NCBI RefSeq assembly: GCF_030272615.1
Contig: NC_081415.1
Location: 109,884,406 to 109,948,405, forward strand
DNA from: Cryptomeria japonica
Taxonomy: Eukaryota; Streptophyta; Pinopsida; Cupressales; Cupressaceae
Length of the DNA: 64,000 nucleotides
Reading direction: 5' to 3'
Both the position numbers and the translations under genes were made by a program. The notes beneath the pieces were generated by a model. The model had not been told where the DNA came from, made no database searches, and saw only the letters and a list, made by a program, of their open reading frames with translations. Shown in pieces: positions 34,441 to 46,695 of this stretch. Every line of letters begins with the position of its first letter. Position 1 is the stretch's first letter.

Positions 34441-35791
34441 GTGTTGTCCAAAGTCGCCTTGTAACCGAAAAATTAAGCATCTTAGGCTTGTGGAAGCCCC
34501 CCTTGAACATTGGTTTTTACTAACTTGTTTTTTGTTCATGCAGGTTAACAACCCAACATAAAAATCACAAAATTGTCATTTAGTGCTTAAAAAGAACTTG
34601 AAAAACACACAAAAAAAAATATTCATTGCTTTCTAGTTAGGAATCATTTTCTTTTCGTGCTTAAAATCAACAACACAAATTTGATTTCATTGCATCAATT
34701 TGGACCTAAAATTTACAATCCACACTTCAAAATTTTGGTGCAAATAAAATACACAATCCACTTGTTTTAAGTTTTGCAAACAAATTTTACTTCAAGCAAA
34801 AAAAAAAAAACGTGTTTTTCATTAAGTTGACCAGGATTTCCAAATTTTTAGATTACAACACATTTTGCCATTGAAGTTAAAACGAACACCATGGCTGTTG
34901 GAGCAACATCTCCAAATAGTTAGATCACATTTACAAATGCTGGATTAAAAAGAACAAGTGTTTTACGTATTTGGCACGCTTGTGCAAAAAGTCAGTCGAG
35001 TGGTCCTACTTCTAACACACACTATCCTCTCCCTTGGCTCTCGTGGTCCTAGGTGCAAGAGAAAAGTGTTAGTAACACTCAAAATTTTATCTTTTTAAGA
35101 GAGGCCTACCAAGGGATCAATACTCTTGGGAACGACCTTGAGCGGTAAATCCTTCGAGCCGCTATAGAAATCAGGTGAGAGCGAAAGCTGTAGCCTTGGG
35201 TATAGCTGTTCCTACAGTGTAACTGGCCGAAAGGACAAATGGGCCCCACCACCAGTTACAAGGCTCTTAAGTGAGTCACTGCAGAATGAACTTATGTCCA
35301 AAAACATCGAACATGACTAAACACCTTTAAGTAGTAGCCCACCCGCTCTATTGATTGAGGATATTTGAGATATAATTTAGTGCAAGAGCATAGATGGTTT
35401 TGCTCCCAAGATACTCACCATACATATTTCCTTGAGTAGAAACATAGCTTTTTGAAAAGTCACTTGTGGCTTGATAAAAGTGGTGACTCCCCCATCATAG
35501 GGATCATCTATTTGTTATGCTCGTGCAAAACTTAGTATATCACATCCTTACCTGCCACGGCGAGATTCATAAGGTATGTAGTACCAAAGTCGAAGAAATA
35601 TCAAGATGTGGGCTAAATTTATCACAACTGGCCATTTGACCTTAGGGATAAAAAGTGTTTGAAGTGTGTTCGTTTTACAGACCTAGTGCAAATTGAGCCG
35701 ACTTCAGGCTTTGGAAATACACCTTAAAATACATCTCAAGGAAGGGTCATATACAAGTCCAAGGATTGGGTTGATCTAGACCCATACTCAT

Positions 35792-36337
35792 TTGTGCCTT
35801 CAGGGCTACATTCTTGTGTTTGTGTGCTTGCTTTGTTTTCTTGTCAAAGAAAAATCAGAAAATCAATCCCAAAAACAAAGTATTCATCCAACATTTCTCA
35901 AAAATAAACAAAATACCAAAAAAACAAAGTACAAACAAAAAGAATCAAAATTTATGACCATTCTTCACATCTTGCGAAAGAAGAAGCGTCATCAGAATAT
36001 CACCTTGAAAAGAAGACCATTAAGCTCAACAGCTTTGATCAAAAGGAGGAAATTCTTCTATCTCAATAGACAAATTTTTGTCTCACATAGAGTCTTTCTA
36101 CATCGCATGCGTCTTTACCTTCAAGGCAAAACAAACGAGTTTGATTCAAGATCATTGAACCACAGAGCTTTTATGCAATATAGAGCTCTAAGTTATCACA
36201 AAAATCAAGGAGGAAAGATTAATCCCAACTTCTTCCCAAACATCTGTATCACCTACAACACAGCTCGAGAAGTGCCACCAACACCTGAAAGGGAAGAGGT
36301 AGAGTTTGTTCCATTTGTAACACAAAGTTTTTATTGA
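35792..36337 (+). CDS. possible leader ORF upstream of gag, unknown product
   Basis: 181 uninterrupted codons in the leader. The N-terminus is hydrophobic (ILVFVCLLCFLV), the rest Lys/Gln/Arg-rich. The C-terminal 70 codons are more protein-like (NHRAFMQYRALSYHKN … PPTPEREEVEFVPFVTQS). Some Tat/Ogre elements carry an extra ORF before gag, so this may be one. It could equally be chance in an AT-rich leader. No known domain seen. Confidence 0.35.
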   Translation: MCLQGYILVFVCLLCFLVKEKSENQSQKQSIHPTFLKNKQNTKKTKYKQKESKFMTILHILRKKKRHQNITLKRRPLSSTALIKRRKFFYLNRQIFVSHRVFLHRMRLYLQGKTNEFDSRSLNHRAFMQYRALSYHKNQGGKINPNFFPNICITYNTAREVPPTPEREEVEFVPFVTQSFY

Positions 36338-36784
36338 AGTTGAAAAACAAAACATCCATCATCTCATTCATACATCATTATTCCATCATCAATCCATCCC
36401 AAAACTCTCAAAACATTAAGAGGTTCTTGTCCCAAAGTTCTCTTTTAGATATTGCTTGAATCAATCACATCACATTACTTTTTAGATTGTTTCTACATCT
36501 AGGATAAGCTCATCCTAAGAGACACATCTACGCAGGTTAAAACTAGTTCATGAGTGAATCCTCTCATTGCTAGGTAGTCAAAATCTGTAATACATCTCAG
36601 ATTTCTCTACACCTTATCACATCCAAACTCCTCAAAACAAACAAGCAATTCAAAGAAAGAATTTCGGTTACATCTACCTTAGAGTGCTAGAGATCTACAT
36701 ACAACACAAATCACTAATCATCAATATTTCATCAAAAACTTATCATCATCTTCAATCAACTTCAAACACAAACTTGCAAACAAA

Positions 36785-38361
36785 ATGGCTTAAACTCGAT
36801 CACGATCAAGGCAACAAGAAATAGAAATTGAGGAAGAAGAGGACAACCTCAATGAATTTCAAGAAGCACTTGGAGGAAATGTAAATGATGAAAACCCAAG
36901 TACTCCCACTCCTTCAACAATCGAAAGGGTTCAGCATAACCCTCACTTTAACAGATTGTTTGATGAAATACTTAGGAGCAATGCGGATGCTCACTTCTTA
37001 AAACTCGCTCAAGAAGGAGCCAAACTCCCCTCTGACTTTGATCTTGCCCAATTAAGACAAGCATCAGAAAGACAAAGTCGCCATGAGGAGGAAAGGGGTA
37101 GAAATCACATCAGATATAACATTCCTCGAGGTAATCCACCACCTCCTCCTCCAAATGAAATGGAGATGTTGCGGCAACAAGTCGAGAATCTCGCCCAACA
37201 ACTTCATAGTGGTGTTAAGACCAATTAATTCTCACTTAATGACATCTGTCCCTATCCTTTTGATAGGAATCTTTATATGCCACCCTTTCCATGCGGGTTC
37301 GAAACACCAAAATTCGAAAAATATAGAGGAAAGGGAGATCCCCGTGATCATGTCAGAGAATTTCATTCCACTTGTCTTGAAGTGGCATATGAAGACACAT
37401 ACCTAATGCGCCTCTTTCCCCAAAGATTGGGAGGAACAACTACATCATGGTTTTCCCGACTACCAGGTGGCATTAGAACATTTGAGGAACTCATCCAGAA
37501 GTTCCTATCTCATTACTCTTATAATATTGAATGCAACATCACCATGGCTGATCTATGCAACACCAAACAAAAACCAGGTGAATTATTCTCAGTATTCCTG
37601 CAACGATGGCGCCAAATGTCTAGCAGACGTTCTCTTCAGTTACCTGAACAGAACTAGTGGAAATCTTCATTTCCAACTTAAACGAAGAAATGGAATTTCA
37701 CCTGGATGTCAAAGACACAGACTCTTTTAACGATATGATCACCAAGGGTTTAAAATGTGAAAGGGCACTCATCAAGAAAGGACTCATCAAAATATTTAAT
37801 GAACCAAAAGATGGTCCTCGCCCGCGCTTCAATAGTGATAAACCAAACTTCTGGAACAAGAATAGGAATATCGTCAACGATGGGGTTGTGGATGCTCGAA
37901 CTATCCAAAATGCACAACCTGTGGTTCAATTTGCAAGATAAAATCCTCCACCACAGAATAACACAAATGCTCCTTCCAATCACGGTCACATCACATCTCA
38001 TGATGAACCAAGACCTCGTCCACAAAAACAAAAACGCACATACACTCCCTTAGGGGAACCCATTGAAACAGTGATGCGACAACTCATTTCTCAGAATTTG
38101 ATCACTCTACCTAAACTATCCAACTATGAGCCTCAGGTCAAACGAACATGGTGGAGAGATACTGAACACTGTGAGTTCCATCAAGGAAGAGGACACAAGA
38201 CAAGTAATTTTCACCGATTGAAAGATCTCATTCAAGATCTTATTGATCGAGGAGAAATTGAGATTGAAGGACATGACCCAAAAACAACCAATAATGATCA
38301 CCTGATGTTCAAGAATCCACTTCCATCACAAGATCAAAGGAGTCCTTCCACTTCCTGGTGA
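36785..38361 (+). pseudogene. Ty3/gypsy Gag
   Basis: Structural protein. The ATG at 36785 is followed after one codon by TAA. Then comes an acidic N-terminus (EIEIEEEEDNLNEF), a proline run PRGNPPPPPPNEME and a coiled-coil-like EMLRQQVENLAQQL. Next is the retrotransposon-gag domain (PKFEKYRGKGDPRDHVREF, LFPQRLGGTTTSWFSRLP, FEELIQKFLSHYSYN). A one-base frameshift near 37650 moves the reading into the pol frame, which continues with EMEFHLDVKD…TKGLKCERALIKKG and a CEFHQGRGHKTSNFHRLKDL motif at 38170. There the last Cys of a CxxHxGxGHxTxxC knuckle is Phe. Stops also fall at 37225, 37939 and 38359. It looks recently inactivated. Confidence 0.85.
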
Positions 38362-40758
38362 GGCACTGATACCACTGATTATACGCAGGCTGCGTATAAC
38401 TACACTGTAAATCACCTGTATGATGCCAGTGAACAAATTGCAACTATAACCTTCAAAAATCCCACCTCAAATTGCAATGTTGTTACACGTCGTGGCAAGG
38501 TCACCATCGAGGAAGCTCCACAGGGCACCACCTCCGTCCCAAAGCAATACAATCTTGTGGAACAATTAGATAAAACGCCTGCGCTCATATCCATTTTAGA
38601 ACTATTACGCCTATCACCATCTCATAAAACTATCTTGGATCAAGCACTCCAAGAGGCGTCAGTCCCTGCAAACCTGAATACAGACCAGTTTCAAGCCATG
38701 GTTGGAAATCTAAAGTCATCACCTTGTCTCACTTTTTCCGAAAGTGAAAACTCTTCTTTCCAGCAACCTCATAATGCTTTGCTACACATTGAAGGCTTTA
38801 TCAACCAACACAGGATCAAGCGAGTCTTGATAGATAATGGAGCAGGCCTAAACATTTGTACAGTACAGTTGGTCATAGCATTGGGATATGCAATAGAATT
38901 AGTGGATCCTCGCAAGAAGATCACCATCAAGGCCTATGATGATGCAGAGCGTTCATCCAAAGGAGCTATGGTACTACCAATCCGAGTGGGCCCTGTGGTA
39001 AAACACATCATCTGCCAGGTTCTGGACCTTCCTCTGCCATACAATCTATTATTAGAGAGACCTTGGATACATGCCATGCAAGCCGTTCCATCTACCTACC
39101 ATCAATGTATCAAGTTCCCACATAACGGTACAGAGATCACAATCCTGGGCGATGCAAATCCCTTTGCTTTTTGCCATAATATCAGCCATCAACCAGAAAT
39201 TACTGTTCCTAATAATAGGGAAGCCATTTCTTCCACATCATATATAAGTCCCGCCTCTTTTGCCAGTTCTAAAACCACTATGCCCAAGCAAGAAAAGCTT
39301 AAGATGAAAGTAGTAGAGGAAGGTCCTGGAGAATACAACTTGAGTCAGCTCTTTTGTGTGGGACAAATGCCCACTTCTCCTAGAACACATGGTAAACCAC
39401 AGCAGTTACTCCAGCAACCACTAATCACGCCTGCATGTGCTTTGACGTCTTTCATCCTTGGAAAGAGTCAAGAGGAAGAGACACAAGATGAGGACCTAGC
39501 GGACTGGATCTATAAAGATCCTATCACCACTGATATACCGCGAGTTACACTTCCTACGAAACAGTATGGCAAAGGCCTTCTCATTATGCAAAGAATGGGA
39601 TATGATGGTCAGAGTGCTTTGGGATACTGCAAACAAGGACGACATGAACCTCTGCTATCAGAATTCAAGCCCAAAGGTAATACAGGCCTAGGCTTTGAAA
39701 AAGAGATTCTTCCTAAACTCAGATTCAAAGGAAAACCTAGCAAACCATTTTTCCCACCTACTGCAAAGAGGACACCTTTCATAATCAAAGCACCATCAAG
39801 TAATATCCCCACTGCCCCATCGAGGCTCACAAACCCACCGCAACCATCTACAATACCAACCATTCCATCAAACGAACTAGTAATCCCATCCGCAACACCA
39901 TTTGTCGCAGCAACTGTATCAGAACCCACAGCAGCATCTATGGCACCAGCCATCCCAACCGAAGCTACTAAGTCAACACTGCCGATACTTCCAGTAACAA
40001 ATCCTTTAATCCCCATCAAAATTCCTGCAGCACCGATCACTACAAAGGTACATAAACCAATCACGCCTGCAGTATTCAACTCCAGCGACATCCCAGTATG
40101 GTATAGCAATCGGATGCTGGAGAGTGATTCAGAGACCGACTCACATGAGTGGGAATTTGATTCTGTACAGCTTAACACTTCAGATGAGGAAGACACATCA
40201 TCACCTCCGCCACGCAAAGACATCCCTGTTTACGGAGAAGCACAGATAAAGACCACTTGGGTACCTGAGCTGGAAATATCTTCCACAGACCCTACGTCTC
40301 ATCCTACGCCTGATTCTGACAGGGAGAGTACCATCAACGACCTTCACCATAACGTCTTAACCCTCACTGATACATCTAACGAACTTAACCTAATCGATGA
40401 CGTAATGCCCATTATCCACCCTGAACTCATCGAATGGACCCAATCAAATCCCCCATGTCTTGACCTCTTCCAAAACGATGAGGCTATCATTGACTTTTTG
40501 GAAATAAGGGATAACCTACCAAGCGGGGATCACAAAGCTGGATTCGCCATTGAACTTAATAGCGCAGCATACTTCGGAGCGGATGCGAAACCTTTCAGCT
40601 GCAAAAATATAACAATAAAACATGGATCTTCCAGTGAAAACCACACTGTGGCACTGTTTGATCCAACAAAAGTAAAAAGAAAGAGCGTATCCAATGGTGA
40701 AAACCTCTCTGAGGCGCCTGAGGATGAAGGGTTTGACATTCTCCCTGCTAATGCACAA
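38362..40758 (+). CDS. gypsy protease, G-patch and low-complexity linker
   Basis: Open for about 800 codons in the pol frame, through the TAG at 40759. The aspartic protease active site is VLIDNGAGLNIC at about 38824-38860, with DNG in place of DSG/DTG as common in plant gypsy. It is followed by ILGDANPF. A G-patch lies at about 39565-39650: GKGLLIMQRMGYDGQSALGY with a following KPKGNTGLGFEKE. G-patches bind RNA and are known next to the protease in some retroviruses and plant gypsy elements. Then comes a roughly 120-residue Ala/Thr/Pro/Ile-rich linker and an acidic region (SDSETDSHEWEFDS). The stop at 40759 interrupts what should be a continuous polyprotein. Confidence 0.85.
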
Positions 40759-40761
40759 TAG

Positions 40762-41814
40762 GAACGATCAACGATCCTCATTGAGGAGACCAAAGAATAC
40801 AATGTGGGGACTCCTGAAAATCCTCATATTATACATCTGGCATCTCTTCTCACTCCTGAGGAACAGCCTAAATTTATAGAGTTCTTCCAACAACGTCAGA
40901 TGAACTTTGCATGGTCATATGCAGACATGCCTGGGCTTGATCCTGATTTAGTCATGCATCACCTCATTGTAGCAGAAGGAGCCAAACCTGTCAAGCAGAA
41001 GCTTCATAAGATGCATCCCCAGATTGCAGTACTAGTCAAAACAGAACTCAAGAAACTCCTAGATGTTGGTTTCATTAGGCCAATTGATTATGCAGAATGG
41101 ATCTCCAACATTGTACCTGTTGGCAAACCAAAAGGGGGCATCCACATTTGTACTGACTTCAGAGATTTGAATAAGGCATGTCCTAAGGATGACTTTCCCC
41201 TACCAAATATCGACATCATAGTGGATCTAACAGCAGGACATGCGATGCTTTCACTCATGGATGGCTTTTCCGGCTACAATCAGATAAAGATCGCACCCGA
41301 AGATCAACACAAGACAACCTTCACATGTCCATGGGGCACATACTGTTGGAATGTAATGCCTTTTGGTCTAAAGAATGCAGGAGCGACCTATCAAAGAGCA
41401 ATGACCACCATCTTCCATGACATGATGCATACTATGATGGAAGATTATGTGGATGACTTACTAGCAAAATCACTTACTAGAGAAGGACATCTCCACATCT
41501 TAGATCAAATCTTTGATAGACTGGAACAATATCATGTTCGACTCAACCCAAAGAAATGTGTCTTTGGAGTGACCTCCGGGAAGCTTCTAGGATACATTGT
41601 CTCAAGCAAAGGCATTGAGGTCGATCCAGCAAAGGTTAAGGCAATAATGGACATGCCACCACCAAAGAATATCAGTCAACTAAGGACATTACAAGGACGG
41701 CTTCAATCCATTCGAAGATTCATTGCACAATTGGCTGATAAGTGTCACCCATTCACACATTTGCTACACAAGAACATCCGCTTTCAGTGGGATGCCAAAT
41801 GCCAACAAGCATTT
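40762..41814 (+). CDS. gypsy reverse transcriptase
   Basis: Copies element RNA into DNA. The frame is continuous with protease apart from the TAG at 40759. Motifs in order: VMHHLIV…KQKLHKMHPQIA, VGFIRPIDYAEWISNIVPV, DFRDLNKACPKDDFPLP, LMDGFSGYNQIKI, MPFGLKNAGATYQRAM, catalytic YVDD at 41446-41457, and the thumb region NPKKCVFGV…GKLLGYIVS. All catalytic Asp residues are present. It ends at a TAG (41815) inside CQQAF*VLRDY, at the RT/RNase H junction, which is another nonsense change rather than a real end. Confidence 0.95.
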
Positions 41815-41817
41815 TAG

Positions 41818-44070
41818 GTACTTAGAGACTATCTCATGAATCCACCATTGCTGATGCCACCAGATCCAAGTAGACCGCTGTTACTTTATATCTCAGCGAC
41901 AAGTATAACATTAGGTGTATTACTGGCACAACATAATACAGAAGGCAAAGAGTGTGCTGTTTACTACATCTCTCGCACACTGGTGGGCTATGAACTCAAT
42001 TACACACCTATTGAGCGAGCTTGCTTAGCAGTAATCCTGGCAGCCACTAAATTGCGGCACTATCTGTTGACGCACAAGGTACAACTCATTGCAAAGATTG
42101 ATCCACTCAAGTACTTACTTAGCAAAGCAGCATTGACAGGTCGCTTGGCCAAATGGGTGATGATTCTAAGTGAATTCGACATTGAGTATGTGGACCGTAA
42201 GGCTATCAAAGGTCAAGTTATTGCAGATCAGTTGGCTGATGCACCACTCATAGGCGATCATCCTCTCATTTCCAATTTTCCAGATGAAGAGATATTCATG
42301 ATCACAACAGCACAACCATGGAAATTATACTTTGATGGTTCCTACACTAGGCACGACTCGGGGACAGGCATTCTGTTTATCACACCTCAGGGTGATAGCA
42401 TCCCGAAGTCTTACAGGCTCACATTTCCATGCACAAACAACATAGCAGAATATGAGGCTTTGATCACAGGACTCAGGCTAGCCATACAATGGAAATTAAA
42501 AGAACTACAAGTATATGGCGACTCACAACTGGTCATTCGACAAGCAACAGATGAATATCAGACCAAGGATGATAAACTCATGCCATACAAGCAAATGGTG
42601 GACAATCTAAAGACATCATTTATTACTATCACCTTTGAGCAGATACCAAGAGATCAGAATCGAGCTGCTGACGCCATGGCTACCATCGCATCTCTACTAG
42701 ATCTTCCGCAGAATTCAACACGCTATGAGTTCTTGGTAGAACAGCTTTGGATTCCCGCTTATGATATCCCCAAATCTGAAATGATATGTCACCTTGTTGG
42801 TTCTGAATCCCCATGGTACGGTGAGTTCTACACCTATCTCCGCGATCACACCCTTCCTCCCAACCAATCAAATAACCAACGAAAAACCTTCATTCGCCAA
42901 ACTGCTCGATATACCATTATTGCCGAAACCCTATACCGACATAGTCTTGATGGTACTCTCCTTCGATGTCTAGAACAAGATGAGATAACAAAGGCTTTGG
43001 AAGAGGTACATGAAGGAATTTGCGGGACTCACTCAAGTGGTCCATCACTAGCCAAGAAGATCATGCGAGCTGGATACTATTGGCCATTTATGGAAAAGGA
43101 TTCCTACTACTTTGTCAGAAAATGCAAGAAATGTCAAGTTCACGGTGACCTTATACGTGCACCAGCACAGGAACTGCAACCAATCACAACACCATGGCCT
43201 TTTTGTCAATGGGGCCTTGACCTTGTGGGTAAGATTCATCCATCTTCATCCAACGGCCATAAATTCATTATTACCGCCATCGAATACTTCACCAAGTGGA
43301 TCGAAGCTGTTCCACTTACCCAAGTCACCGGCAAGCAGATCGCCTCATTCATCCTCAACTACATCATCTGCCGGTATGGTGTACCCATGTCCATCATCAC
43401 AGATAATGGTCTTCCTTTCAAAAATCAGGATGTCCGTGAGCTTTGTGAGAAATTTCATATCCAACACCGCTTTTCCACTCCCTATTACCCACAAGGCAAT
43501 GGTCAGGCTGAAGCATCCAATAAAAACATACTGAGGATCCTAAAGAGGACAGTCAATGATGCCGGCCGTGATTGGCATGTTCAACTAAATCCAGTGCTAT
43601 GGGCATATCGAACTAGCATTCGAACCCCTACAGGTACAACTCCTTATTCATTGGTCTATGGTGCAGAAGCTATCTTGCCTATTGAGGTCGAGATACCATC
43701 ATTACGGGTTTCCTTTCATAAACTCATCGATGATGAAGCATACAGAGTCTCACGCCTTCAGGACTTAGAGTTACTTGATGAGATGCGACAAGCTGCATAC
43801 AATCACCTCAAAGCCTATCAACAGGGCATGAGTAGAAGCTACAATCACCGAGTTAGACCTCGTACATTTGAGGTAGGTGATCTTGTTCTTCGAGAGAATC
43901 CTCACAACCAACCAAACCGAGAACATCAGGGCAAGTTTGAATCAAACTGGCTGGGCCCATATGTTGTCACTGCTATATTCGGGTCCGGGGCATATCAGTT
44001 GGCTACATCAGACGGAGAACCACTCGCAGATCCAATCAATAGCATGCACCTCAAACGGTTTTATACCTAA
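41818..44070 (+). CDS. gypsy RNase H, second (aRH) RNase H and integrase
   Basis: Domains in order: RT-linked RNase H (LLLYISATSITLGVLLAQ … LRHYLLTHKV); and a second, archaeal-type RNase H from about 42316 (LYFDGSYTRHDSGTGI, NNIAEYEALITGLRL, VYGDSQLVIRQ, RDQNRAADAMA), whose presence is diagnostic of the Tat lineage. Then the integrase zinc finger (HEGICGTHSSG … CKKCQ) and DDE core (GLDLVGKIH, ITDNGLPFKN, GQAEASNKN). A C-terminal GPY/F-type tail (WLGPYVVTAIFGSGAYQL … HLKRFY) follows, and there is no chromodomain. The frame from 41836 is uninterrupted for 744 codons. All expected catalytic residues are visible, so this part could still make an active protein if expressed. Confidence 0.95.
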   Translation, partial: VLRDYLMNPPLLMPPDPSRPLLLYISATSITLGVLLAQHNTEGKECAVYYISRTLVGYELNYTPIERACLAVILAATKLRHYLLTHKVQLIAKIDPLKYLLSKAALTGRLAKWVMILSEFDIEYVDRKAIKGQVIADQLADAPLIGDHPLISNFPDEEIFMITTAQPWKLYFDGSYTRHDSGTGILFITPQGDSIPKSYRLTFPCTNNIAEYEALITGLRLAIQWKLKELQVYGDSQLVIRQATDEYQTKDDKLMPYKQMVDNLKTSFITITFEQIPRDQNRAADAMATIASLLDLPQNSTRYEFLVEQLWIPAYDIPKSEMICHLVGSESPWYGEFYTYLRDHTLPPNQSNNQRKTFIRQTARYTIIAETLYRHSLDGTLLRCLEQDEITKALEEVHEGICGTHSSGPSLAKKIMRAGYYWPFMEKDSYYFVRKCKKCQVHGDLIRAPAQELQPITTPWPFCQWGLDLVGKIHPSSSNGHKFIITAIEYFTKWIEAVPLTQVTGKQIASFILNYIICRYGVPMSIITDNGLPFKNQDVRELCEKFHIQHRFSTPYYPQGNGQAEASNKNILRILKRTVNDAGRDWHVQLNPVLWAYRTSIRTPTGTTPYSLVYGAEAILPIEVEIPSLRVSFHKLIDDEAYRVSRLQDLELLDEMRQAAYNHLKAYQQGMSRSYNHRVRPRTFEVGDLVLRENPHNQPNREHQGKFESNWLGPYVVTAIFGSGAYQLATSDGEPLADPINSMHLKRFYT

Positions 44071-46695
44071 GGTATACAGAGCATCAGGCTCCCCTACATA
44101 TCAGAAAATACCAAAAACATTCAGAAAAATGTCCTAAAGAAAATACAAAAACATTCAAAAAAGTAAAGAAAAAAATCATGCATCCAAACGGTGAACAACC
44201 ACTCCGGTGGCACCTTGGGTAAGTACGATGGTGAAAACCTGGCAAACAGGCGCCACTCGTAAAGGCAATGGCTCCAGTATCTTTCAGACTTGTTGCGATC
44301 ACACCTACTTCATACACACATCCATCCATCTAACCATGGCTTGTTGTTTGATCTGTAATCAACGAAAATACTTCATGCGTCTTGCATCCCACTTTTTCAT
44401 AGTCATGTCTACACTTGGGGGCAATGCCCTTAACCTATTGATGGAAGTGGATTCTACATTGTCTTATGCGTCATTACGTTCTTCATTCAAGCAATCATCA
44501 AAAATATCAAAAACATTGGAAAAAGTCTCAACAAAATACCAAAAACATTCAAAAATATCTCACAAAATACCAAAAACATTCAAAAACAATACAAAAATCC
44601 AAAAACATCGAAAAACCATCGAAAAACACACAAAAACATGGCAATACATTGTACATACCCATCCATGCCGATACCAAAATAAACATTGACAAAATACTCA
44701 CACGATGACCATTTATCAATCGACCAAAACAATCAACATCAAACAAACCAAAACTGTCTTCAACAAGGATGCATCCTTCATTACCAAAACAAAGACAAAG
44801 TGACATTTTCTTTGACAAGAAAATTATGATAAGCTATCAAATACTTCGTTGATTTGTGAGTACAATCATTTGTTTATCTGTATCGGGATCTTTTTAGCAT
44901 TTATTTTGTATCATTTGCGCATTATTTCCGATGAAGTACTGGGGCATGTACTAATGGTGTCTACGTGGGAAGTTCACCAAGCAACGTGATCTTATGCCAA
45001 ATGCAGTCATAGATCATTATGGCTTGCTGACTACAACGTATACCTCGACCATATGAACATGAACCATTACCAAGGATCCATATTCTTTATTCTTTATGTA
45101 TATACTGTTTGGTTACAGGTACAATGCTCCTTTGGTTCCTCCTCATCCAATCTGGATAAAGGTTTTATTTTCTTAGTACGGTATGCACTTGTCTCAGAAT
45201 CTGATCAACCTAAGATCAAGGAGGACGATCCAAGTCATGCACGAAAGGAGATGATCCTTGTCTGTTCCGCAAGTAATACTCTGGTCGACTTGACCCTTAT
45301 ATATCAAGTCGTTTGTATTAACTTGCTATATTAAAATTCATGAAAGAAATACTCAGGTCATCTTGAATCATTATGTCAAGATGCTTGTATTCTCTTCCAA
45401 CATTTTTAAAGCTCAATGATGAAATTAGAGGACTATGGATCCTCATTTCACCCCATCTGTTTATATCTTGCATTCCATTTCTTATCACCCATCCATTCAT
45501 TCATTCATATGTAGGATTTACATGCAAAAATGACCAATAATAGCTAGTCTTGGATACAATCACGACTGAGTACTCTGATACATCATCAATGCATCACACA
45601 AAGTCTTACAAACCTTGCATGCCTCATGATCATATCATCCTCACATTTAGTTGCATCTTGCATTAAATTTTTCAAAGTTGCATCTTACATTAAACAATCA
45701 TGTCATTTTTAAACTATCGTTCATTTTGGACATTAAGTTTCATTAATCATTTTGCATCATCATAAATAGGTCGCTTTATTCATAGGATTAAAAAGGTCTT
45801 TGATTATATTTCGCCCTTTACTAAGCATTCATATAGTGTCAATTATTCATCATCATTTATCATTGCATACATTCAAGATTAAAACATTGCATTCATTCGT
45901 CCAGTTATTAAAATATTTTCTTATGCTCATTTTAGGATTCATTTCACATCGCATTCATTATCCTCTTTTTAATTGTATTAAGGTACACTTATTACAAATA
46001 TTAGTTATAGTATCATCCCACTTTCATATTTCAGCATTTAGATTCATAAGTCACTTTAGTTACAAAACATTGGTTCATACCATTTCATACATCCATTTTA
46101 CATATGCATTCATTTAACACAACATCATATAAACATTTGTACTTTACATTTTGTTTATCCATCTGCATTCATTTAGGCATCATCATATAAACATTTGTAC
46201 TTTACATTTTGTTTATCCATATTACATTCATTTAACAACACATCTAAATGCATATTCATACATAACATCATTCATTCCACCATTGCATTAACATTATCAT
46301 TACATCGCAATAGGAAACATCAAAATCCTGTTCATAAAATCCAGCATAAGCATATATCATCAGGGCATTACATACATAAAGCATTACATCCAAAATAAAA
46401 AACAAATCATACATATTTAACCTGCATTTCATATGTCAGTATCTCAAGCATCATAAAAACATCATAAAAACATGCATAAAAGAAACATCTCATATACATC
46501 TAAACAATAAATCATTATCATGCATAAACATCCATACATAATCAAATGCATATCATCACAAATATGGGATCTCCTCATATATATCATCTCATATATCAGA
46601 GTACAATGAAGTCTACAAAATCGGCTACCAAGAGCCATCCAAGATACAGTCCATGAATAAACAATGATACAATATATGCATGCAAAAATGCTCTC
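44071..46695 (+). other. non-coding region downstream of integrase, repeat-rich
   Basis: 44090-44170 and 44470-44650 are runs of CCAAAAACATTC(A/G)AAAA-type repeats. 45600-46560 is dominated by CATTCATTTA / ACATCATATAAACATTTG phrases, including a near-perfect direct repeat (ATCATATAAACATTTGTACT at about 46123 and 46183). No convincing frame. The minus-strand PMD gene starts to the right. Confidence 0.7.

Noticed and set aside
39609-40223. 204-codon minus-strand frame, Gly/Val/Ala-rich
   Set aside because: Shadow of the Ala/Thr/Pro linker in the protease/G-patch frame; no motif.
36785-44070. Programmed read-through or stop-codon reassignment to explain in-frame TAGs
   Set aside because: TAG, TAA and TGA all occur, there is also a frameshift in gag, and the same kind of stops occur in unrelated decayed elements. 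Mutation is the simpler explanation.
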